From: Stenotrophomonas sp. SAM-B
Lineage (GTDB): Bacteria > Pseudomonadota > Gammaproteobacteria > Xanthomonadales > Xanthomonadaceae
Length of the DNA stretch: 64,000 nucleotides
NCBI RefSeq assembly: GCF_013387485.1
Contig: NZ_JABBXB010000009.1
Location: 36,401 to 100,400 of the forward strand
Direction of reading: 5' to 3'
How positions within the stretch are numbered: the first letter of the stretch is position 1; every line of letters starts with the position of its first letter. Shown here in pieces: positions 30,346 to 38,792 of the stretch. Under the pieces are notes generated by a model, which made no database searches, was not told where the DNA came from, and was given only the letters and a program-made list of their open reading frames with translations. A program made the translations under genes and the position numbers.

Positions 30346-30948
30346 TCAACCGAGCGGAATCAGTGTCTCGATCACGTGCTCCACGTAGGCTTCGAAATCC
30401 TCGCGGGCCTGCTTGGGCTGCTGCAGCTGCAGCGACAACTGCAGGAAACCGACATAGGCCGCGTAGGCCAACCGCGCACGGTGCTGCGCATCGGTGCGGC
30501 TCAGGCCGGCCTGCCGGAACGAGGCGACCAGATACTCCAGGCGCCGGTGCGAAACACGGTCGATGACCGGGCGCACCATCGGGTGATCGAGCGCCTTGAG
30601 CAGCTCGCTGTAGATGATGTGCGGCTGCACTTCATGGGCGACCACCTGGAACAGCTGGCGCAGGCGCACGCGCGGATCGGTGACATCGGCCAGGCTGCCG
30701 AATACCTGCTCCTGCTCGAACAGTTCCCAACGCTCCAGCGCCGCCTGCAGCAACGCGTCGCGCGAGGGGAAGTGCCAGTAGAAGCTGCCCTTGGTGACAC
30801 CAAGACGTCGCGCCAGCGGCTCCACCGCGACCGCGCCCACGCCTTGTTCGGCAATCAGATCCAGTGCGGCCTGGGCCCAGTCTTCGGCACTGAGGCGGCT
30901 GTTGCGGCCGGCACGTGGCTCGCCGGCGGAAGCTTCGGGTTCATTCAT
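30346..30948 (-). CDS. TetR family transcriptional regulator
   Basis: 200 residues from ATG 30948. The N-terminal HTH is clear: ALDLIAEQGVGAVAVEPLAR followed by LGVTKGSFYWHFPSRDALL (about 45-65). The C-terminal ligand domain is all-helical, without a recognisable specific signature. It is divergent from a hydrolase-fadE operon whose promoter carries two matching inverted repeats, so it most likely represses that operon and responds to an acyl-CoA or fatty acid (inference from context). Confidence 0.92.
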   Translation of the reverse strand: MNEPEASAGEPRAGRNSRLSAEDWAQAALDLIAEQGVGAVAVEPLARRLGVTKGSFYWHFPSRDALLQAALERWELFEQEQVFGSLADVTDPRVRLRQLFQVVAHEVQPHIIYSELLKALDHPMVRPVIDRVSHRRLEYLVASFRQAGLSRTDAQHRARLAYAAYVGFLQLSLQLQQPKQAREDFEAYVEHVIETLIPLG

Positions 30949-31037
30949 AGGTGGATTTAACCATACGCCGGGGTTGGTTGCAGTATGTGAATCGGCGAAA
31001 GTCCGCTTCACGCCTGCTGGCACAAGGGATGAGGACA

Positions 31038-31055
31038 CCATACTCCGAAGTATTG
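31038..31055. promoter_or_regulatory. Putative TetR operator O1
   Basis: CCATACTCCGAAGTATTG contains the perfect inverted repeat ATACT-N4-AGTAT (31040-31053) and overlaps the -35 box. The same half-sites recur in O2, 36 bases away centre to centre. Confidence 0.75.
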
Positions 31056-31080
31056 ACATCGCACAGGGCAGGTCCATACT
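31053..31080 (+). promoter_or_regulatory. Promoter of the hydrolase-fadE operon
   Basis: TTGACA (31053-31058) is followed after 16 bases by CATACT (31075-31080, 4 of 6 to consensus). Transcription would begin almost at the start codon of the hydrolase, so the mRNA may be leaderless. Both operators overlap it. Confidence 0.65.
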
Positions 31081-31091
31081 AACGAGTATGG
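31074..31091. promoter_or_regulatory. Putative TetR operator O2 over the -10 and start codon
   Basis: CCATACTAACGAGTATGG is a perfect 7-base-arm inverted repeat. It covers the -10 box and the ATG at 31088-31090. It shares ATACT-N4-AGTAT with O1. Confidence 0.8.
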
Positions 31092-32008
31092 TCACTCCTT
31101 CTTCTACCCTGCCCCGCTTTGACGATGAGCGACTGACCGGCGCGCATGACGCCGTGCTCGCCGCCACCCGTTCGAGCCCGGGGCGCCGCGGCACCGTCCT
31201 GTTCGCCCACGGCTTCGGCCAGACCCGGCATGCCTGGAACGCCACCGCGAACGCGCTGGTCGAGGCCGGCTACCAGACCCTGGCCTACGACGCGCGCGGC
31301 CACGGCGATTCCGACTGGAACCCGGCCGACCTTGCCTACCACGGCGAACAGTTCGCCGATGACCTGATCGTGCTGGCGGGCGAACAACCGCAGCCGCCGA
31401 TCCTGATCGCCGCGTCGATGGGCGGCCTGTTCGGCCTGCTCGCCGAGTCGCGCTGGCCGGGCCTGTTCTCGGCGATGGTGCTGGTGGACATCACCCCACG
31501 CTGGGATACCGCCGGCGTCGAAAAGATCCTGATGTTCATGACCGCGCACCCGGACGGCTTCGCGTCGCTGTCCCAGGCCGCCGACGTGATCTCCTCCTAC
31601 ATGCCGCACCGCCCGCGCAAGTCCGACGACGCCCTGCGTGCGCTGCTGCGCGAGGACGGTCACGGTCGCTGGCGCTGGCACTGGGATCCGCGTCTGGTCG
31701 CCGAGCTGGCGCGTGACAGCGAACAACACCAGGACGCGCTTGCCGAGGCGGCGCGCCAGGTGAAATGCCCCCTGCTGCTGGTCAGCGGTGGCCGCAGCAC
31801 CCTGGTCACCCCGCAGACGGTGGCCGAGTTCCTCGCGTTGGTGCCACATGCACGCCACGTGCAGCTGCCGGAGGCCACCCACATGGTCGCCGGTGACGAC
31901 AACAACGCCTTTACCGCTACTGTGTTGGACTATCTGGACGTGTTGCCCTCGGCCTCCGCCGTCGCATCGTCCGTCACTACCGAGCACGTCACCGGAGCAC
32001 GCTCATGA
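31088..32008 (+). CDS. Alpha/beta hydrolase in operon with fadE
   Basis: 306 residues. Oxyanion loop VLFAHGFGQTRHAW, nucleophile Ser110 in AASMGG, and late His in EATHMVAGDD. The fold suits a cytoplasmic esterase or thioesterase. Its stop overlaps the fadE start by 4 bases (ATGA). The start ATG is inside operator O2 with no good ribosome site, which fits a leaderless message. The probable task is acyl-ester or acyl-CoA handling before oxidation; this is inference from the partner. Confidence 0.88.
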   Translation: MVTPSSTLPRFDDERLTGAHDAVLAATRSSPGRRGTVLFAHGFGQTRHAWNATANALVEAGYQTLAYDARGHGDSDWNPADLAYHGEQFADDLIVLAGEQPQPPILIAASMGGLFGLLAESRWPGLFSAMVLVDITPRWDTAGVEKILMFMTAHPDGFASLSQAADVISSYMPHRPRKSDDALRALLREDGHGRWRWHWDPRLVAELARDSEQHQDALAEAARQVKCPLLLVSGGRSTLVTPQTVAEFLALVPHARHVQLPEATHMVAGDDNNAFTATVLDYLDVLPSASAVASSVTTEHVTGARS

Positions 32009-34482
32009 GCATTGTCGTTCCCTTCCTTGCGATCCTGCTGGCAGGCGCGTTCGTCGCCTACCACCGGATGCGCCTGATCACCTGGACGATCATCAGCCTG
32101 GTGCTGCTGGCCGCCTGCTGGTTCATCCCGTACGTCAACCAGACCGCCACGATCGTGGCGGCGGCCATCGTCGCCGTCATCGCCGTGCCGCTGCTGCTGC
32201 CCTTCATCCGCAAGCCGCTGCTGACCGCGCCGATGATGAAGGTGTTCCGCAAGGTGCTGCCGCCGCTGTCGCAGACCGAACGCATCGCACTGGAAACCGG
32301 CTCGGTCGGTTTCGAAGGCGAGCTGTTCACCGGTGATCCGGACTGGAACATCCTGCTCAACTACCCCAAGCCGCAGCTCACCGCCGAGGAACAGGCCTTC
32401 CTGGATGGCCCGGTCGAAGAGCTGTGCAGGATGGTCAACGACTGGGAAATCACCCACGTCTACGCCGACCTGCCGCCGGAGCTGTGGAGCTTCATCAAGA
32501 AGAACAAGTTCTTCGGCATGATCATCCCGAAGGAATACGGCGGCCTGGGCTTCAGCGCGCTGGCCCACCACAAGGTGATCCAGAAGCTGGCCTCGGTGTC
32601 GAGCGTGGTCAGCTCCACCGTCGGCGTGCCGAACTCGCTGGGCCCGGGTGAACTGCTCAACCATTACGGCACCCAGGAACAGAAGGACCTGTACCTGCCG
32701 CGCCTGGCCGATGGCCGTGAAGTGCCCTGCTTCGGCCTGACCGGTCCGTTCGCCGGCTCGGATGCGACCTCGATTCCCGATTACGGCATCGTCTGCAAGG
32801 GCGAGTGGAACGGCGAGCAGGTGCTCGGCGTCAAGCTCACCTTCGACAAGCGCTACATCACGCTGGCCCCGGTGGCCACGCTGATCGGCCTGGCCTTCCG
32901 CATGTACGACCCGGATGGGCTGATCGGCAGCACCCGCGACATCGGCATCACCCTGGCCCTGCTGCCGCGTGACACCGCCGGCGTGGAAATCGGCCGTCGC
33001 CATTTCCCGCTCAACTCGACCTTCCAGAACGGCCCGATCCGCGGCAAGGATGTCTTCATCCCGCTGACCCAGCTGATCGGCGGCGCCGAGAAGGCCGGCA
33101 AGGGCTGGAACATGCTCAACGAGTGCCTGGCCGTCGGCCGCTCGATCACCCTGCCCTCCACCGCCAGTGGCGGTGCCAAGGCCGGTGCCGTGGTGACCGG
33201 TGCCTATGCGCGCATCCGCAAGCAGTTCGGCCTGTCGGTCGGCCGCTTCGAGGGCGTGGAAGAAGCGCTCGCCCGCATCGGTGGCAAGGCCTACGCGATC
33301 AGCGCGCTGTGCCAGGCCACGGCGGCGGCGGTGGACCGCGGCGACGTGCCGTCGGTGCCGTCGGCCATCGCCAAGTACCACTGCACCACCATGAGCCGTG
33401 AAGTGATCTCGGACGTGATGGATGTGATCGGCGGCAAGGGCATCATCCTGGGGCCGCGCAACTTCGCCGGCCGCAGCTGGCAGGCCGCGCCGATCGCGAT
33501 CACCGTCGAAGGCGCCAACATCATGACCCGCAGCCTGCTGATCTTCGGCCAGGGTGCGATCCTCTGCCACCCGTGGGTGCTGAAGGAGATGAAGGCCGCG
33601 CAGGACCCGGACACCCGCGCCGGCCTGCAGGAATTCGACCGCAGCCTGTTCGGGCATATCCGCTACGGCATTTCCAACGCCGTGCGTTCGTTCTGGTTCG
33701 GCCTGACCGGCGCGCGTTTCGGTGCCGCCCCGGGCGATGCCTACACCCGCCGCTACTTCCGCAAGCTGGACCGTTACTCGGCCAACCTGGCGCTGATGGC
33801 CGACATCTCGATGATGACGCTGGGCGGCAAGCTGAAGTTCAAGGAATCGCTGTCCGGCCGCCTGGGCGATGTGCTGAGCCACATCTACATGACCAGCGCG
33901 ATGCTCAAGCGTTACCACGACGAAGGCGCACCGACCGCCGACCAGCCGCTGCTGGCCTGGGCCTTCCATGACAGCGTGCACAAGATCGAATTGTCGCTGT
34001 CGGCCGCGTTGCGCAACTTCCCGGTGCGTCCGATCGGCTGGCTGATGTGGGCATTGATCTTCCCGTTCGGCCGCCGTGCCGAAGCCCCGGGTGACCGCCT
34101 GGGCCACCGCGTCGCCGCGCTGCTGATGGCGCCCAACGAGGCCCGTGACCGTCTGGCCAGTGGCGTGTTCCTGACCCCGTGCGAGAACAACCCGGGTGGC
34201 CGCATCAACAGCTACCTGTCCAAGGCGATCATGGCCGAGCCGGTGGAGCGCAAGTTCATCAAGGCGCTCAAGACCAAGGGTATCGAGGCACTGGACTTCG
34301 TGACCCAGCTGGACGAAGCCGTGGCCGAGGGCGTGATCACCCAGGACGAGCGCACCCTGCTTGAAGAGCTGCGTACGCTCACCCTGGAAACGATCACCGT
34401 GGACGACTTCGATCCGGAAGAGCTGCGCTCGGCGGGCTACTACAAGCGCGCCCAGCAGGACGCGCAGTCCGAAGCCGCGTGA
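32005..34482 (+). CDS. fadE: Acyl-CoA dehydrogenase, FadE type
   Basis: 825 residues, the long membrane-linked FadE form. Two N-terminal membrane helices (about 3-22 and 28-50) precede an acyl-CoA dehydrogenase core with CFGLTGPFAGSDATSIPDYG, DKRYITLAPVA and GGKGIILGPRNF, then a C-terminal FadE-specific domain of about 280 residues. It carries out the first oxidation step of fatty-acid degradation with FAD. Coupled to the hydrolase upstream; a strong hairpin follows. Confidence 0.94.
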   Translation: MSIVVPFLAILLAGAFVAYHRMRLITWTIISLVLLAACWFIPYVNQTATIVAAAIVAVIAVPLLLPFIRKPLLTAPMMKVFRKVLPPLSQTERIALETGSVGFEGELFTGDPDWNILLNYPKPQLTAEEQAFLDGPVEELCRMVNDWEITHVYADLPPELWSFIKKNKFFGMIIPKEYGGLGFSALAHHKVIQKLASVSSVVSSTVGVPNSLGPGELLNHYGTQEQKDLYLPRLADGREVPCFGLTGPFAGSDATSIPDYGIVCKGEWNGEQVLGVKLTFDKRYITLAPVATLIGLAFRMYDPDGLIGSTRDIGITLALLPRDTAGVEIGRRHFPLNSTFQNGPIRGKDVFIPLTQLIGGAEKAGKGWNMLNECLAVGRSITLPSTASGGAKAGAVVTGAYARIRKQFGLSVGRFEGVEEALARIGGKAYAISALCQATAAAVDRGDVPSVPSAIAKYHCTTMSREVISDVMDVIGGKGIILGPRNFAGRSWQAAPIAITVEGANIMTRSLLIFGQGAILCHPWVLKEMKAAQDPDTRAGLQEFDRSLFGHIRYGISNAVRSFWFGLTGARFGAAPGDAYTRRYFRKLDRYSANLALMADISMMTLGGKLKFKESLSGRLGDVLSHIYMTSAMLKRYHDEGAPTADQPLLAWAFHDSVHKIELSLSAALRNFPVRPIGWLMWALIFPFGRRAEAPGDRLGHRVAALLMAPNEARDRLASGVFLTPCENNPGGRINSYLSKAIMAEPVERKFIKALKTKGIEALDFVTQLDEAVAEGVITQDERTLLEELRTLTLETITVDDFDPEELRSAGYYKRAQQDAQSEAA

Positions 34483-34506
34483 TCCCGATCCTGGCAATCA
34501 TGTGAA

Positions 34507-34538
34507 CGAAAACGGCGGACTTCGGTCCGCCGTTTTCG
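34507..34538 (+). terminator. Terminator after fadE, just before the DUF4442 gene
   Basis: A perfect 14-base stem (CGAAAACGGCGGAC / GTCCGCCGTTTTCG) with a TTCG loop. It ends 14 bases before the next start codon, so the next gene depends on read-through or a promoter inside this region. Confidence 0.8.
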
Positions 34539-34552
34539 CAGGGAGATCCTGG

Positions 34553-35023
34553 ATGTCCGCTCCACTGTTGAATCTTTACCGGCGCATGCAGCGCTGGCCC
34601 GCCGGCCCCTGGCTGTTCTCGCGTGCGGTGTGTTTCAAGGCACCCTACTTCGCCAGCATCTCCCCGCGCATCACCGTGCTTGAACCGGGCCGCTGCGAAG
34701 GGCGCATCGCGCACCGGCGCAGGGTCACCAACCACATCGGCACCGTGCACGCGATCGCGCTGTGCAACCTGGCCGAACTCACTGCAGGGCTGATGGTGGA
34801 TGCGTCACTGCCGAAGGGCATGCGCTGGATCCCGAAGGGCATGGAGGTGCAGTACCTGGCCAAGGCGACCGGTACCCAGCATGCCGTGGCGATACCGGAG
34901 CAGCCGATCGTCGCCGCCGAGGCCGGCTACGCGCTGCCAGTGAAGGTGCAGGTACGCGATGACGCCGGCACGGCGGTGTTCGAGGCGCGGATCGCGATGT
35001 GGGTGTCACCGGTCAAGCGTTGA
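34553..35023 (+). CDS. DUF4442 hotdog-fold protein (thioesterase-like)
   Basis: 156 residues. It opens LLNLYRRMQRWPAGPWLFSR and contains HRRRVTNHIGTVHAIALCNLAEL with the helix region of hotdog thioesterases. GGGAG is upstream of ATG 34553. It probably hydrolyses acyl-thioesters, in keeping with the fadE operon just before it, but a strong hairpin separates them. No Asp or Glu catalytic residue can be assigned with certainty. Confidence 0.8.
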   Translation: MSAPLLNLYRRMQRWPAGPWLFSRAVCFKAPYFASISPRITVLEPGRCEGRIAHRRRVTNHIGTVHAIALCNLAELTAGLMVDASLPKGMRWIPKGMEVQYLAKATGTQHAVAIPEQPIVAAEAGYALPVKVQVRDDAGTAVFEARIAMWVSPVKR

Positions 35024-35036
35024 TCGCTGGTGCGCA

Positions 35037-35107
35037 GCCACCCATGGGGTGGCGCTACCTCCGATCCATCGGTCGCAGGGTGGCGCCACGCCATGCGTGG
35101 CTGGCGC
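35037..35107. repeat. Two SMAG-like palindromes
   Basis: An inverted-orientation copy GCCACCCATGGGGTGGCGCTAC (35037-35058) is followed by GGCGCCACGCCATGCGTGGC with flanks (35082-35107). They fill the convergent gap between the DUF4442 and DUF1304 genes. Confidence 0.65.
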
Positions 35108-35110
35108 CTG

Positions 35111-35467
35111 TCAGGCAGGCACCATCCACCATGCCGCCACGGCCAGGATCGCCGGCACCGCCTGGATGAAGAAGATCCGCTTGTTGACGCTGTACGCGCC
35201 ATAGCAGCCGGCCACGATCACGCAGCCGAGCATGAAGTTGACCAGCATCGGCAGGTGATCGAACAAGCCCCAGAACAGGCCGGCGGCGAGGAAGCCGTTG
35301 TACAGGCCCTGGTTGGCCGCCAGCACCCGCGTGGTCTCCGCTTTCTCCGGCGTATTGCGGAAGGTCTTCAGTCCCAGCGGCTTGGTCCACAGGAACATTT
35401 CCAGGACCAGGAAATACACGTGCAGCAGGGCGACCAGCAGGGTCAACGACAGCGCGATCCAATACAT
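35111..35467 (-). CDS. DUF1304 family membrane protein
   Basis: 118 residues, four predicted membrane helices, opening MYWIALSLTLLVALLHVYF and containing EMFLWTKPLGLKTF and NQGLYNGFLAAGL, the family marks. Function is unknown. It is transcribed after the transporter gene, about 30 bases downstream, so the two probably share a message. Confidence 0.88.
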   Translation of the reverse strand: MYWIALSLTLLVALLHVYFLVLEMFLWTKPLGLKTFRNTPEKAETTRVLAANQGLYNGFLAAGLFWGLFDHLPMLVNFMLGCVIVAGCYGAYSVNKRIFFIQAVPAILAVAAWWMVPA

Positions 35468-35498
35468 GGGCAGGCTTCCAGAACGTAATGCGGAGAGC

Positions 35499-36836
35499 TT
35501 ACTCCGGGCGCTCGTCCGGCAGCTTCTTTTCTTCGCGCAGCACGCCGAGGGCGGCAATGGTCATGGCACCGGCCACGACCAGGCCACCGAGGAACACGAT
35601 GTGCGAGCCGAACAGGGACAGCCCCTTGTGCACCCAGGCGAAGGTCAGGTCGCCACCGCGGTAGACCACGGTGTCGATGGCCGCGCCGGCCTTGTAGCGC
35701 CACTGGCGGTCCACACGGGTATAGATCGTCTCGCGCGCCGGCTTGGCCAGTGAGAATTCGCTGGCGCGGGTCATCACCTGCACCATCGCCACCATCAGCG
35801 GCAGCGGCGACGCGGCCAGGATCGAGAACCCGATGATGATCGCCACGCCCGGAATCAGCAGCGCGGGGGTGATGCCGAAGCGGGACAGCAACCAGCGCGT
35901 GAAGCCGAGCTGGATGATCAGGGTCAGCGTGTTCACCGCCAGATCCACGCGCGAGAAGAACGCCGTGCTTGCCGCGGCATCGGGGTACAGGCGGCGCACG
36001 ATCGAGGCCTGCTCGTTGTAGAGCATCGTGCCCACGCCCACGCCGAACAGCACCATCAGCGCCAGCCACCGCAGCATCGGCTCGCGCACGATCAGCTTCA
36101 GGCCATCGAACACGCTGCCGCCCATCGGCGTTTCGCCCGAGACCAACTGCCGCTCCTGTTCGCGTGCCACCGCCCACAGCCGCAGCCGCCAGATGCAGCC
36201 CAGGCAGATCAGCAGGAAGCCGGCCGAGACCAGCATCAGGTTGGCGATGCCGACCGTCTGCACCAGCGCGGAGGTGATGATCGGGCCGAGGAAGGCCCCG
36301 ATCGTCCCGGCGGCACCCAGATACCCGTAATACGCCCGCGCCTCCACGTTGGAGAACACGTCGGCCATGAAGCTCCAGAACACCGCCACCGCGAACAGGT
36401 TGAAGACCGTGATCCAGAAGAAGAACGCCATGCCGCGCCCGGGCATGCCGGTCTTGAACATCACGTAGAACCCGAGCAGGGTGACGATGAAGAACCCGTA
36501 CACCACCGGCAGGAACACCCGGCGCGGATAGCGGCTCACCAGTGCACCGTACAGCGGCTGCAGCACCAGCATGATGAAGAACACGCAGGTGAACAGGAAC
36601 TGCAGCACGAAGTCCTTCAGCGCGATGCCATGGCCGGCGAACCACGCGATCAACGGCAGCGGAAACACCGTCTGCAGATCGGAAGACGCCGCCATCGCTT
36701 CGCGCACCGGGCGCAGCACGTAGTAGCCGCTGAGCAGGCAGAAGAAGTAGATCGAGGCCCAGATCAGCGGGGGCGATCGGCGCCAGGCACCCAGCATGCC
36801 ACTGGCGGCCGCGCCGGTTCCGGCCGCCGCGGTCAT
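35499..36836 (-). CDS. MFS-type transporter resembling NTP/NDP exchangers
   Basis: 445 residues from ATG 36836, about 12 membrane helices. The first helix region reads FFCLLSGYYVLRPVREAMA, the YYxLRPxR signature shared with the ATP/ADP translocase-like group, and is not a typical sugar or drug MFS motif. A central loop (VAREQERQLVSGETP) divides the halves. The substrate is not proven by sequence; nucleotide exchange would be odd in a free-living bacterium. The ORF extends to 37028, but only the 36836 start gives a normal N-terminus. Confidence 0.8.
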   Translation of the reverse strand: MTAAAGTGAAASGMLGAWRRSPPLIWASIYFFCLLSGYYVLRPVREAMAASSDLQTVFPLPLIAWFAGHGIALKDFVLQFLFTCVFFIMLVLQPLYGALVSRYPRRVFLPVVYGFFIVTLLGFYVMFKTGMPGRGMAFFFWITVFNLFAVAVFWSFMADVFSNVEARAYYGYLGAAGTIGAFLGPIITSALVQTVGIANLMLVSAGFLLICLGCIWRLRLWAVAREQERQLVSGETPMGGSVFDGLKLIVREPMLRWLALMVLFGVGVGTMLYNEQASIVRRLYPDAAASTAFFSRVDLAVNTLTLIIQLGFTRWLLSRFGITPALLIPGVAIIIGFSILAASPLPLMVAMVQVMTRASEFSLAKPARETIYTRVDRQWRYKAGAAIDTVVYRGGDLTFAWVHKGLSLFGSHIVFLGGLVVAGAMTIAALGVLREEKKLPDERPE

Positions 36837-37036
36837 TGCCCGCTCTCTGCGGCCAAGGGGCGTTGCAACGGCAGCATGTGGGGAACTCCGGGCGTCGAAG
36901 CGCGCAAGGTAAACGATGCACCGCAACATCGCCAGCCTCCGGCGCGGCCATCGGCGCAACGCTGCGTGGCCCACGGCGCAGCCCCGGCCTGCCCCAACCT
37001 GTCTTATGCTCGGCGGGCACCCCGGCAAGGAGCGGC

Positions 37037-38626
37037 ATGTACGACTACATCGTGATTGGGGCCGGCTCGGCCGGCTGCGTGCTGGCCAACCGGCTCAGCG
37101 AAGACCCGGCCTGCCGGGTGCTGCTGCTGGAAGCCGGCCCGCGCGATACCAACCCCTTCATCCACATGCCGGCCGGGCTGGCGCGGCTGGTCAACAACCG
37201 CCGCATCAACTGGAACCTGGAGACCGAGCCGGAGCCCGCGCTCGGCGGCCGGCGCCTGTGGTGGCCACGCGGCAAGGTGTTGGGGGGATCGAGTTCGATC
37301 AATGCGATGTGCTACGTGCGCGGCGTGGCTGACGACTACGACGGCTGGGCAGCCGGCGGCGCCACCGGCTGGGGCTGGGAGCAGGTGCTGCCGTGGTTCC
37401 TGCACAGCGAGCGCAACAGTCGTGGTGCCAGCGTGCTGCACGGCGATGCCGGCCCGCTGTCGGTCTCCGACCTGCGCCACCATAATCCCCTCTCGGCCGC
37501 CTTCATCGCCGCCGCACAGGAAGCCGGCCACGCCCACAATCCGGACTTCAATGGCGACCAGCAGCTCGGCGTGGGGCTGTACCAGGTCACCCAACGCGAC
37601 GGTGCGCGGTGTTCGAGCGCCGATGCCTACCTGCGCCCCGCGCGCCAGCGGCGCAACCTGACCGTGCTCACCGGCGCGCAGGCAACCGCGCTGAGCTTCG
37701 AGGGCACGACGGCGACCGGTGTGCACTATCGACGCGCGGGTCGCCACCTGCATGCCCGCGCGGCAGCGGAGGTGATCCTCAGCGCCGGCGCCATCCACTC
37801 CCCGCACCTGCTGATGCTGTCCGGCATCGGCGAAGCAGACGCGCTCCGCTGCCACGGCATCACCCCGCGCGTGGACCTGCCCGGGGTCGGCCGCAACCTG
37901 CAGGATCATCTCGACATCTGCACCGTCGTGCACACCGGGCCGGGCGTCAGCTACGACCGCAGCAGCGAGCTGCGCATCGCCGTCGATTACTTCCTGCGCG
38001 GCCACCGTGGCGCCGGCACCAGCAACCTGGCCGAGGCCGGCGGCTTCGCCCGTTCGTCGCTGGCCACCGATGCGCGCGCCGACGTGCAGTTCCATTTCGT
38101 CCCGGCGATGCTCGACAACCACGGGCGCCATCGGCTGCCCGGCGATGGCTACACCCTGCATGCCTGTCCCCTGCACCCGCGCAGCCGTGGCCAGCTGCGC
38201 CTGCGCGATGCCGACGCACGCTCGCCGCCGCGCATCCAGGCCAACTACCTGGGCGATGCCGACGGCCATGACTTGAAGATGATGCGCGAATGCGCGCGCC
38301 TGTCCGGGGAGATCCTGCGGCAACCCGCCTTCGATCGCTGGCGCGGCGCGCCGGTGTTTCCCTCCGGCACCGATCTGGACGACGCCGCACTGGACGCCTT
38401 CATCCGGGCCAAGGCCGAGACCATCTACCACCCGGTCGGCACCTGCGCGATGGGGCGGCACCCCGAGGCCGTGGTCGACCCGACCCTGCGCGTGCATGGC
38501 GCCGAGCGGCTGCGGGTGGTGGATGCTTCGGTGATGCCGCGCCTGGTCAGTGGCAATACCAACGCACCGACCCTGATGATCGCCGAACGCGCCGCGCACT
38601 GGATCCGGGCGGCCGCGCCTGGCTGA
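37037..38626 (+). CDS. GMC family FAD-dependent oxidoreductase (choline dehydrogenase-like)
   Basis: 529 residues. FAD-binding IVIGAGSAGCVLANRL at the N-terminus, GMC signature GKVLGGSSSINAMCYVRG (about 77-95) and C-terminal YHPVGTCAMG with the catalytic His, then VVDASVMPRLVSGNTN. It oxidises an alcohol; no companion betaine aldehyde dehydrogenase or choline transporter is present, so the substrate stays open. AAGGAG precedes ATG 37037. Divergent from the transporter. Confidence 0.93.
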   Translation: MYDYIVIGAGSAGCVLANRLSEDPACRVLLLEAGPRDTNPFIHMPAGLARLVNNRRINWNLETEPEPALGGRRLWWPRGKVLGGSSSINAMCYVRGVADDYDGWAAGGATGWGWEQVLPWFLHSERNSRGASVLHGDAGPLSVSDLRHHNPLSAAFIAAAQEAGHAHNPDFNGDQQLGVGLYQVTQRDGARCSSADAYLRPARQRRNLTVLTGAQATALSFEGTTATGVHYRRAGRHLHARAAAEVILSAGAIHSPHLLMLSGIGEADALRCHGITPRVDLPGVGRNLQDHLDICTVVHTGPGVSYDRSSELRIAVDYFLRGHRGAGTSNLAEAGGFARSSLATDARADVQFHFVPAMLDNHGRHRLPGDGYTLHACPLHPRSRGQLRLRDADARSPPRIQANYLGDADGHDLKMMRECARLSGEILRQPAFDRWRGAPVFPSGTDLDDAALDAFIRAKAETIYHPVGTCAMGRHPEAVVDPTLRVHGAERLRVVDASVMPRLVSGNTNAPTLMIAERAAHWIRAAAPG

Positions 38627-38729
38627 ACAGGGGTGCGCTGCGCCCCCGTTCGACGTGCGCGGCCTCAGCCTGTCGGGAACGGCAAAACCCGCACGTTTTC
38701 AATGTGATACGCATTCATCTTCGATTCGT

Positions 38730-38759
38730 TTGTGCAATCGCGAAAAGCGGCGCTAGAAT
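38730..38759 (+). promoter_or_regulatory. Candidate promoter for the serine hydrolase
   Basis: TAGAAT (38754-38759) with TTGTGC 18 bases upstream. The leader would be about 27 bases. Confidence 0.4.
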
Positions 38760-38792
38760 CGGTCCCAGCAGTCGCGCACGGGCACCCACACG

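Noticed and set aside
27253..34497. Minus-strand frames of 1014 and 855 codons opposite the TonB receptor and fadE
   Set aside because: Shadow frames; Val/Gly/Arg-rich with no recognisable motif, while the plus-strand genes have clear domains.
38700..38725. Fur-box-like AATGTGATACGCATTCATC upstream of the serine hydrolase
   Set aside because: Too few matches to the 19-base consensus, and the gene has no iron link.
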